A DNA stretch of 64,000 nt from Fibrobacteria bacterium AD312 (GTDB taxonomy: Bacteria; Fibrobacterota; Fibrobacteria; Fibrobacterales; Fibrobacteraceae). Below are positions 53,596-62,400 of the stretch, piece by piece. The stretch's first letter is position 1, and each line of letters begins with the position of its first letter. A program made the translations under genes and the position numbers. The notes beneath the pieces were generated by a model, which searched no databases, was not told the DNA's origin, and saw only the letters and a list, made by a program, of their open reading frames with translations. The stretch is from the NCBI GenBank assembly GCA_001462345.1, contig LIUM01000005.1, positions 1 to 64,000 of the forward strand. The letters are read 5' to 3'.

Positions 53596-54897
53596 ATGAC
53601 TCTTCATCCACTTGCCCAAGCCCTCAATCAAGATCTTTCTGCTGAAGGATGCTCTATTCTGGACACGCTTTCCTCTCAGGGGAAAGCCATTTTTTTCCCC
53701 AGTAAAGGGATTTTAGGACAAGGAGCGGAAGCTAAAGATGCCGCCATCAATGCAACGATTGGAACCGCTCTAGAAGATGATGGTTCCGCCTTAACATTGC
53801 CTTGCATTCAAAAGTCGATGAATCTAAATAAATCAAGCTTTTTATATGCCCCTAGTTTTGGAGATCCTAAACTTCGCGAAGCTTGGAAAGCACAAATTCA
53901 AAAAAAATGTCCTAGTTTAGGGAATACAAAAATTTCAAATCCTGTCGTCACGGCAGCCCTCACGCATGCCCTTTCTTGTGCCGCTTATTTATTCCTTGAT
54001 CCAGGCGATGAGATTATTATGCCTGACCTTTATTGGGATAACTACGAGCTCGTCTTTGAAAACGGCCGTGGTGCGAAAATTAAAACGTTCAACACCTTTG
54101 TAAATGGTGGATTTGATGTCGAAGCCCTTCGCTCGGCTCTTCAAAATTCCAAATCTTCTAAAAAAGTCGTCCTATTAAACTTCCCTAATAACCCTACAGG
54201 TTATACTGCTACCGATGAAGAAGCTAGTGCCATCGCCAAAGTTCTTAAAGAATCTGCCGATGCTGGTAATTCGGTTGTCGCTCTATTAGACGATGCTTAC
54301 TTTGGCCTTGTGTACGAACAAGGTGTTTATAAAGAATCTTTATTTTCTAAACTAGCAGACTCAAGCCCAAATCTTTTAGCTGTAAAACTAGATGGCCCAA
54401 CTAAAGAAGACTATGTTTGGGGTTTCCGTGTTGGATTTGTCACCTTTGCCTTTAAGGGTGCTACTGATGCTCAATTAAAAGCACTTGAAAATAAAATTGC
54501 TGGTGTTGTTCGTGGTAATATTTCAAACGCCCCTAGCATATCTCAAAAGATTCTTTTAGCCGCTTATACTTGTAATGAATACGAAGTAGAGAAAAAAGAA
54601 AAATACGCCACACTAAAAAAACGATACGACATCATTAAAGAAGTTCTCGCCTCTCACCCAGAATACAAAAAAACATTTACACCAATGCCTTTTAATAGTG
54701 GTTACTTTATGTGTATCCGCCCCATTGGTATTGATGCGGAAACGATTAGAAAAGACCTCATTGCAAACTATAGTACTGGGGTGATTGTTTTGTCTGGATT
54801 AATCCGTCTCGCGTTTTCTGCTGTTCCGACCGATAAAATTCCACTTTTATTTGATAATATCTATAATGCTATTTCCAAAAGGCAAAATCATGGGTGA
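53596..54897 (+). CDS. Class I/II PLP-dependent aminotransferase
   Basis: 433 residues, fold-type I. NFPNNPTGYTATDEEA (PLP-phosphate and substrate region), ALLDDAYFGLVYE (Asp-Tyr pair) and KLDGPTKEDYVWGFRVGF, where the Lys of GPTKEDY is the likely Schiff-base residue. The N-terminus with GILGQGAEAKDAAINATIGT and SFLYAPSFGDPKLREAW resembles aromatic or aspartate-type aminotransferases, but substrate cannot be told. The gene ends inside the start of gltA (8-nt overlap), suggesting a link between amino-acid and TCA-cycle carbon flow. Confidence 0.87.
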   Translation: MTLHPLAQALNQDLSAEGCSILDTLSSQGKAIFFPSKGILGQGAEAKDAAINATIGTALEDDGSALTLPCIQKSMNLNKSSFLYAPSFGDPKLREAWKAQIQKKCPSLGNTKISNPVVTAALTHALSCAAYLFLDPGDEIIMPDLYWDNYELVFENGRGAKIKTFNTFVNGGFDVEALRSALQNSKSSKKVVLLNFPNNPTGYTATDEEASAIAKVLKESADAGNSVVALLDDAYFGLVYEQGVYKESLFSKLADSSPNLLAVKLDGPTKEDYVWGFRVGFVTFAFKGATDAQLKALENKIAGVVRGNISNAPSISQKILLAAYTCNEYEVEKKEKYATLKKRYDIIKEVLASHPEYKKTFTPMPFNSGYFMCIRPIGIDAETIRKDLIANYSTGVIVLSGLIRLAFSAVPTDKIPLLFDNIYNAISKRQNHG

Positions 54898-56182
54898 AAA
54901 AGTCTCTCTAACATACAAAGACAAAACATACGAATACCCTGTCATTACAGGGACTGAAAATGAAAAAGCCTTTGATACTTCTAATCTCCGCAAAGAGACG
55001 GGTTTAATTACTATGGATTACGGGTATCAAAATACCGGTAGCACCAAAAGTAGCATCACATTCGTGAATGGAGAGGAAGGCATTTTACGTTACCGCGGTT
55101 ACCCCATCGAAGAGCTTGCCGAAAAAGCCACTTTCCCTGAAACCGCTTGGTTATTAATTTATGGAGAGCTCCCTACGGAATCCCAACTAACGTTATTTCG
55201 TCGCTTGCTCACTGAAAATTCTCTCGTTCATGAAAATTTATTGCATTTCTTTAGAGAGATGCCTCCTTCTGCACACCCGATGGGAATTCTCAGCTCTATC
55301 GTGAATGCTCTAGGGCTTTTCACACCTCGTTTTTACGATGCAGAAAGTAAAGCAGATGAATTTGATTTAATGGTCGCTGGCCTTGTTTCTAAAATCAGAA
55401 CCATAGCTGCCTTCTCTTATAAAGCAAGCATTGGTGAACCATTTGTTTACCCGGAAGCCGATCGCAGTTATTGCAGTAACTTCTTAAACATGATGTTCTC
55501 TAGCCATACCAAGCCTTATGTAGTCAATCCATTAATGGAAAAGGCATTAAATGCACTCTTGATTGTTCATGCAGATCATGAACAGAATTGTTCTACAAGT
55601 ACAGTTCGTATGGTCGGTAGTTCTCAAGCGAATCTTTATGCGAGTATTTGTGCTGGTATATGCGCCTTGTGGGGCCCTCTTCACGGTGGTGCAAATCAAG
55701 CTGTTTTAGAAACATTGATTCGCATTCAAAAGAGTGGCATGACCATTAAAGAAGTCCTTGAACGTGCTAAAGACAAAAAAGATCCTTTCAAGCTTTCTGG
55801 TTTTGGCCATCGCGTTTATAAGAGCTATGATCCAAGAGCAAAAGTACTCCAAGGGCTTATGGAAAAAATCTTCGATCAAGAAGATTATCACGATCCTTTA
55901 CTCGATATTGCAAGAGAACTCGAACACCAAGCCCTTCGCGATGAATACTTTATGGAACGCAAGCTATACCCTAACGTAGACTTCTATTCTGGTATTCTTT
56001 ATCGTGCCATGGGAATTCCTACAAACATGCTCACCGTGATGTTTGCGATTGGTCGTTTACCTGGCTGGATTGCCCACTGGAAAGAAATGCATGATGATGG
56101 TCATTTAAAGATCAATAGACCTCGTCAAATCTACACTGGCCCAAATGAAAGGCACTGGGTAGAACGAAAAGACCGCACTTAA
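54890..56182 (+). CDS. gltA: Citrate synthase
   Basis: 430 residues from ATG 54890 (MGEKVSLTYKDKTYEYPVIT), overlapping the aminotransferase end by 8 nt. It condenses acetyl-CoA and oxaloacetate. The bacterial type II features are present: N-terminal small beta domain, YRGYPIEELAEKA, LIVHADHEQNCSTSTVRMVGS, WGPLHGGANQAVLE, GFGHRVYKSYDPRAK and the C-terminal ARPRQIYTG-like segment (INRPRQIYTGPNERHW). Catalytic His (LHGG and GFGHR) and Asp (near PNVDFYSG) are intact. Followed by a strong terminator. Confidence 0.97.
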   Translation: MGEKVSLTYKDKTYEYPVITGTENEKAFDTSNLRKETGLITMDYGYQNTGSTKSSITFVNGEEGILRYRGYPIEELAEKATFPETAWLLIYGELPTESQLTLFRRLLTENSLVHENLLHFFREMPPSAHPMGILSSIVNALGLFTPRFYDAESKADEFDLMVAGLVSKIRTIAAFSYKASIGEPFVYPEADRSYCSNFLNMMFSSHTKPYVVNPLMEKALNALLIVHADHEQNCSTSTVRMVGSSQANLYASICAGICALWGPLHGGANQAVLETLIRIQKSGMTIKEVLERAKDKKDPFKLSGFGHRVYKSYDPRAKVLQGLMEKIFDQEDYHDPLLDIARELEHQALRDEYFMERKLYPNVDFYSGILYRAMGIPTNMLTVMFAIGRLPGWIAHWKEMHDDGHLKINRPRQIYTGPNERHWVERKDRT

Positions 56183-56184
56183 AA

Positions 56185-56219
56185 AAAAAGGCTAATGGAA
56201 AACTCCACTAGCCTTTTTT
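56185..56219. terminator. Bidirectional terminator between gltA and the glycosidase gene
   Basis: AAAAAAGGCTA/TAGCCTTTTTT stem, 11 bp including the A/T ends, with a 14-nt loop. T runs are available on both strands; it lies 3 nt after the gltA stop and 13 nt beyond the glycosidase stop. Confidence 0.88.
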
Positions 56220-56231
56220 ATTACCTTAAAA

Positions 56232-59159
56232 TCATCTTAAACGTCGCAGGCCGAGCGGCATTTTTACTTCTTCGCCAGACTCACCTAAGAAATAGATGTT
56301 ATCTATGCTTATATAGCCTTTGCCTTCAAAGCGGCCACGGAACGCAAAGTCGCGTATTTGTGTGGGGTCTAATTCTGGAATCATTTTTCCCCAACCTTCT
56401 TGGCTTATATCTGACCAAATGACCGTATCACGGACCCAAGCGCCTCTAGTATTTTTTAAGCGGAACATAAATTCATCATAATCTTTTACTTGATTTGAGA
56501 GGAATAATACCTCATGGTATCCCTTTGGATTATCATGAGTCGTCGCATAATCAAAGACAACGCCGACTGACTTTTTTACCTCTTCTGGAGCGGGGTAATG
56601 AGCACCCGCAAAATTAGGCCATGTTTGAGTTGGAGGTTGTTCAATAAAGAAATCATGACGTATATAACCACCATTTGGAGGGCCTCCTGGGAACACTTTA
56701 GCATTGATCTCTGTTTTATTATCTCCGTTCGCCACTGGGAACCAAGACACTGAATCTAAGCCAGCATCAAAGTTTTCCATAATGCCTATTGTACGGTATT
56801 TTCCACGAATTTTAAAAGGCCATTTCCAAGAAGATGTTTTTCCACCAAGACCCATCACCTCTAAAAGGACATTCTTTTCACCAAGTTTCACGTTAGCAGG
56901 AATAGGAATCTTCACATGGAAAGACTCTACTGCCGCATTCCAAGCGCCATCTTCAGGTAAGATTTTTTGAGAAACACCTAATTCACGAATGGTGATTTTT
57001 CCATAAGTCAATTGCCCGTCTTTTTGATAGACTGTGCCCCATAATTCTAAAGTATCCGAAGCGAGCAATACTTTTTTAACCATCAAAGCATGCAATAATC
57101 CAGGGGCGTTCTTCTTTTCAAGAGCAGGCGCAAAATGAACAACAGCCAGCCCAAACGCAGGGACTTTCAATTCAGCCGAAGTACCATTTTTCAAACGACG
57201 CCCAGAAGGCCCCATTCCAGGACTAGAATATGCTTTTTCAGAAGTCCCTATCCATTTGTATTGATCATTTCCGAAAACTTCCGCCTGAATACGAACAGAT
57301 TTTTTTGAATGATGATCTACCTTCACTTCTTGATCTGTACCAGTAAAATTAATTAGAAGCACACGGCTAGAATCTCCACGAACAAGAGTATAAGCAGCAA
57401 TAGACGAGTCAGAAGAAGTCGTCGGCAGTACAGACCAACCATCACGTATCCAACGCATATACGTCATATAAATTCCATAATATTCCGTGGTTGGTTCTAA
57501 AGCCCCCCAACTACTAAAAGCACCATCCCGTTTAAGAATAGAAAGACTCATTGTACCAAAAGTACTATCTGGGCCTTGATGCATTCCGCCATAAGTATCC
57601 CAAGGCAGTAAATGAAGGCGATCCCCAAAGCGTTCCACAAACTGGGCCGCAATATTAGCGACCGCCGCGGCTTGCACTGGTTCCATTAAAATGGAAGTCC
57701 CTTGAACCGTAGAAGAAAATTCGGACAAGTGTACTCGACGTTTGCCTTCGAGGTATAAACCCATCCAAGCAGAAAGCGTATCTAAATTAGGCCCAACGAA
57801 ACGACTCGCATTCATCATGTCCTTCGCATTCAAACCTTTGGGAGTCCAATAAGGATACGTATGCATATCCACTACATCTAAATATCGACGGCCTTCTTTC
57901 TTTTCCACCTCGCCCACAATTCTTAAAAATTCAGCCATCCAAAAACGACCATCTAAAAAGCCCGCCCCTTTTTGACGCATTAAGAAGCTGCTAAAAAGCG
58001 GACCATGCAATAGAATGGTACTATCTACGGCTTTCATGGCACGAGCAAACTCTAAAAAGCGAGCCGCGTAATGCCTAGCTGATAATGGGCCAGACTCTTC
58101 CCATTCCCCATCTAATTCATTACCCACTTGCCAATTCTTAATGTTGTACTTTTTCACATGATTAGCGTATCGCACCCAATCCGCCGCCTCTTTGGCTGTT
58201 CCTGTGCCTGCGTTTACACAAATCACGGCTTCAGAACCAGGAATTTTTTGAATATAATCCATGAATTCCTTAAAATCCCATTTAATGCCTGTCCAATCCG
58301 TACGAGCAAAATCTCCATAACGAGTCGACATCGCAAAAAGCTTTGTCTTTGGATTCATTAATAAGTTACTCCCTTGACTATAAAGGGCCATTTCTTTAAT
58401 TTGCACCCCTTCAGAAGGCAAATCAGAGGCTTTAAAACGAATCGCAAAATAACGGGATTGGATTGCAGAACGCACACGACTTATGGAAGAACGAACAGGT
58501 TCTTGAGAATGGACTTTCAAATGATTTTCAAGTGCCTGATGCACTCCAGGGTATGGCGCATATTCTTTAGTCCAATAAGACCATTCAAACTTTGAAGGGG
58601 CGTGTTTTCCCCAGTGGATTGCCAAAGAATCAATGGAAGCCATCTCAGGGAGTTCTATCACCAACCAAGGAGGGTCATTTTGATCATAAACAGCGCCCCA
58701 CCAGATAGTAGAAGTATCGCCATCGGCTAAATGAGAGCGTCTAATAAAACCCCAGTTGTCTTTAGTGGTACCACGGTATTTCGTTTCACCCAAAAAACCC
58801 GAAGACCAAGACGAATCACTGGCTGTCCAGACACCAGTACTATCATAACTCCCGGAGCCATTCCAATGATAATCATTAGACAAAGAACCGTTAGGAAAGC
58901 GGAAAAAGGTGAATCCGCCCTCGATGATGGCTGGCTTTAATTCTTGATAGCGCGTAGGAGAATTCCAGATGGCAAGATCGGCGGCAAACATCAAATCGCT
59001 CGAAACGGTAAGCTTGGGTTCTAAAGTGCCGACTTGCACCGAAATGGGCGAAGCCACCACAGAAAGAGCTGCAAAAAGGATTATAGATACTAAAAACAAG
59101 TATTTTTTTACACCTTTCGATGATTGAGGTATCAGTGATAAAACCTGATATTTTTTCAT
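56232..59159 (-). CDS. Secreted glycosidase, clan GH-A-like (GH51/GH44-type), with discoidin-like insert
   Basis: 975 residues with signal peptide (cut near VVASP, residue 37). A TIM-barrel of retaining clan GH-A type is indicated by NWQVGNELDGEW (acid/base Glu348 of the Asn-Glu pair), DMHTYPYW and HLSEFSST (candidate nucleophile Glu480). Residues 130-262 look like an F5/8 type C (CBM32-like) domain inserted after the first barrel strand (HLADGDTSTIWWGAVYDQND through YFAIRFKA). After the barrel come a beta-sandwich and, at about 800-960, a galactose-binding-like domain. Likely acts on plant polysaccharides such as arabinoxylan or glucan; exact family is unsure. No sorting tail seen. Confidence 0.75.
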   Translation of the reverse strand: MKKYQVLSLIPQSSKGVKKYLFLVSIILFAALSVVASPISVQVGTLEPKLTVSSDLMFAADLAIWNSPTRYQELKPAIIEGGFTFFRFPNGSLSNDYHWNGSGSYDSTGVWTASDSSWSSGFLGETKYRGTTKDNWGFIRRSHLADGDTSTIWWGAVYDQNDPPWLVIELPEMASIDSLAIHWGKHAPSKFEWSYWTKEYAPYPGVHQALENHLKVHSQEPVRSSISRVRSAIQSRYFAIRFKASDLPSEGVQIKEMALYSQGSNLLMNPKTKLFAMSTRYGDFARTDWTGIKWDFKEFMDYIQKIPGSEAVICVNAGTGTAKEAADWVRYANHVKKYNIKNWQVGNELDGEWEESGPLSARHYAARFLEFARAMKAVDSTILLHGPLFSSFLMRQKGAGFLDGRFWMAEFLRIVGEVEKKEGRRYLDVVDMHTYPYWTPKGLNAKDMMNASRFVGPNLDTLSAWMGLYLEGKRRVHLSEFSSTVQGTSILMEPVQAAAVANIAAQFVERFGDRLHLLPWDTYGGMHQGPDSTFGTMSLSILKRDGAFSSWGALEPTTEYYGIYMTYMRWIRDGWSVLPTTSSDSSIAAYTLVRGDSSRVLLINFTGTDQEVKVDHHSKKSVRIQAEVFGNDQYKWIGTSEKAYSSPGMGPSGRRLKNGTSAELKVPAFGLAVVHFAPALEKKNAPGLLHALMVKKVLLASDTLELWGTVYQKDGQLTYGKITIRELGVSQKILPEDGAWNAAVESFHVKIPIPANVKLGEKNVLLEVMGLGGKTSSWKWPFKIRGKYRTIGIMENFDAGLDSVSWFPVANGDNKTEINAKVFPGGPPNGGYIRHDFFIEQPPTQTWPNFAGAHYPAPEEVKKSVGVVFDYATTHDNPKGYHEVLFLSNQVKDYDEFMFRLKNTRGAWVRDTVIWSDISQEGWGKMIPELDPTQIRDFAFRGRFEGKGYISIDNIYFLGESGEEVKMPLGLRRLR

Positions 59160-59160
59160 A

Positions 59161-59318
59161 ATGACCGTCCTGACAAAATATTTTATGAGGCGACCGCTAA
59201 AAATAAATCAATCAATTCAAATGACGCATTAGCATGACGTGTCGACATCGATTTTTTTAAAATGATTGCATTTTTATGACCGAATGACGCCATCAAGATT
59301 ACGTGTAATAATTATTAC
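59161..59318. promoter_or_regulatory. Repeated ATGAC boxes and a palindrome upstream of the glycosidase
   Basis: ATGAC occurs at 59161, 59221, 59234, 59276 and 59284, all in the same direction (GTCAT on the coding strand); four are followed by G or C. A perfect 14-bp palindrome, GTAATAATTATTAC, lies at 59305-59318. Such an array could bind a regulator of the glycosidase gene. The -35/-10 boxes are not clear. Confidence 0.45.
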
Positions 59319-59364
59319 TGGTTGCCTCAAGCAATAATATAACTGCGAAGAGAGCAAAACAAAA

Positions 59365-59405
59365 GCACAAAACCTTCGCTTTTTCGTTTTGCGAAGGAAT
59401 TGTGC
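59365..59405 (-). terminator. Terminator of the giant surface-protein gene
   Basis: Nested stems GCACAA/TTGTGC (59365-59370 with 59400-59405) and CCTTCGC/GCGAAGG (59373-59379 with 59391-59397), followed on the minus strand by TTTTGTTTT. It lies 13 nt beyond the stop codon. Confidence 0.8.
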
Positions 59406-59417
59406 AAAAAACTAGAG

Positions 59418-62400
59418 CTACCAATCTTTAGAACATTGTAAAGTATAACCAGGGTTCACAATAAAGGTGGCTGAAGTCACTGAAGTGGATACAGTTCCTT
59501 GAGTATTCCATGCAGGGATAGTAAGACCTGTTCCATTAAAGGTAGCCACTGTTCTATCATAATTAACTGAAGCTCCTATTATACACCTAAAGACAGAACC
59601 GTCAGGGATTAATGATAATTGATAAGTCCCTGATGTAAAGAGAACGTAACTGTTATAGCCTATATTAATAACTGTTCCTCCACTTGAGCTTGCAGGAGTT
59701 ACAGAGCTACTTGAAGCCACTACACTGCTGCTGGATGGCGTGATTGTTCCACCAGAGCAATCAGGATTACCTCCTGTTCCTCCGTTCACTTTCCACCAAT
59801 CACCACCAGAGCGATACGCATAACAGCCTCCATCACCTGCATGAGTCGAGCTTACATTTTGATAAACACTGCATGGCGATTTAATAAAGAAGCATTTATT
59901 GGCATTCCAATCAGTAGCTCCTGGAGGACAAGAAACGCCACTACAATTATTATCATAAGTTCCGCTAGGTAAAATGAGTACATTATTAAAGGCTATTCCA
60001 TTACACCAGCTGGATTGGTAAGCACAACCAGCTGCACTTGAGCTTGATGCCACAACACTGCTTGATGAGACATTGATTGCCACCGTGCCACAGCTCCTGC
60101 TATAACCACCAATGTATACAGAATAAACACCCGCTTGTGTGGGGTAGAAATTAGAAGTACATTGATTACTATTAACAGTTGGAGAACCGCTAGTATAGTC
60201 TGTTCCACCAGAATGTTTTATCGCACAAGCCGTTCCATTAGCGATTTTATCTGTTGTTGCAGTAAATGTGACATTTTCTCCAGAATTAATAGTCGTAGGT
60301 GTTAAAGTACAAGCCGAAATAGATCCTGCAACAGTCAACGTACTAGTACATGTTTCGTTACCATTTAATTTTAGTTTATAGAAATAAGTACCTGCAACAG
60401 ATGGACTATATTTTGTATAGGAGATAGTTCCACTTCCTGTTGTCGTTGCAGAAAGAGCTGATGTGTGAAGAGTATTCCCAATATTATCAGTCACTACCAC
60501 TTGATAGTACCAACCCACGTTATCTGGATCTGAAACCGTTGCAGTAAATGTTCCAGCAGAAGTAACTCCACCGCAAGAAGCTGTTGGAGGAGTCCCTGCC
60601 ATGACTTTTAAATCAGCATTACAAACCGTATTTCCATTGACAATAGCCGTATAGGTGTAATCACCCACAGCTTTGGGTGTATTAAACGTGGCCGTCCCGA
60701 CAATTCCTGTGCCAGTAGCCACCACAATATTATTATGATTTTTGATTTCATAAGCACAACCACTAGTAGGGCAATCTGAGAAATTCGCTGTAAATTGAGC
60801 AGATCCTGTAGTCGTTGCCGTTAAAGTAGGAGGAGACCACGAACAAGTGCCAGAAGGAGCCTTAATTGTTACAGTATCAGAGCACGTTTTTGTGATGGAT
60901 GGATCTTGGAAATTCTTAGCCGTAATATCCCAAGTCAGGGTTTGCCCAGCGTAAGAAGACAAATCAATCTCTTTAGTAAAGGTCCAAGAGTCCTTGCAAG
61001 AGATTGTTTCAGAAAAACCATAAGATCCAGAAATAATACAGTTTTGAGCATTCGAAGCATTCCCAGTAAAAATCAATTTAGAGCCATTATAAGTAACATC
61101 ACAATCACTTAGTTTAAGAGTATTAGAACAAATACTCCTTAAGTTATTGACATCAAAAGACAACCCGTTTTCCGATTGAAATAGAACTTTTGAAATTTGT
61201 TCAGGGTTAAACATATCCACATCAATATAATCGACAACAGAAAATTTATTAACCCCAGGTTGAGCAAGATATGCCTGGCTTTTAATCCCTTTATCATCAA
61301 GCAAATACACTCTTATTACATCGATACCACTATTAAGAGTCAAATCGAATTCTAAAGAGGCATCTCTAAAATTAGAAGTTTCTGTTAGAGGGTACTCACA
61401 GTTGGTATAATTTCCACAATACAGTGATGTATTAATCAAAATATCTTCTGTACAAGACATTCGTTCTCCTACATAAAAAATACCGCAAGGGACCTCATCG
61501 AAATTTTGTGAACCTACAGCATTAGCGCAAGATGCACTCGCTTTCACTGTGGATTCAGGATAAGGTTCAGATTTTGCGGCAAATTCCCTAGGGTTTGGCC
61601 CAATAAAAGTATAAGTGCAACATTCTGTCCCTATATCACAATAATTACTTACAAAAGCCCAAGGAGTTACAATAGTATCAGCAGGAACACGCCCACCAGC
61701 ATAATTTGCCTTAAAAGAGCAATGTAATTCTGGATCCCAACAATTATAAGTGGAAGACTTCCAAGAAAGAGAATAATACCTTACATGCTCCCCATATAAC
61801 TTAAACCCAATATACTCATTTTCAGTTTCAGATACGCCTACAGCTCCAAATTTTGGATTAGTTAAATCAAACTCTGTTTCAGGGATATAAATACTTCCAT
61901 CTTCATCCACAACAAAAACACGAAGTTTATCCCCTTCAAGAATCGCTGTTACTGTATAAGTTTGGATATCATCAATACTGGAACCACTCCAAACACCGAC
62001 TGCATCTCCATCACGCATGCAATGATCCTCACTACCAATATGAGCGTCCGTGCCATAACAAACGCGAATTAAATCCGTTCCTTTTACACCTTGTTTTACC
62101 GCTAAAATCGATAAAGAGAAATAAGAAGTTCCATCTGCATTTGATCTAAATACAAGACCTGTGTTCATCGAGTGATTTGACGATATATTGTTTTTGCGGT
62201 AGGTTCGAATTTGAGTAGTATAGGTACCATTGTAACCAGCAGCCACTGGTTTTAATATAAAGGCAGGATACTTACTATACCCAGCATAAGAAACTTCACC
62301 TTCATTATCAACAATGTCTAACTTTTCAAAATCACCATTTTTATTAGCATAAACCATAGTCCAAGCCGCTTCACCAGGATAATACCCACCATTTACAGAA

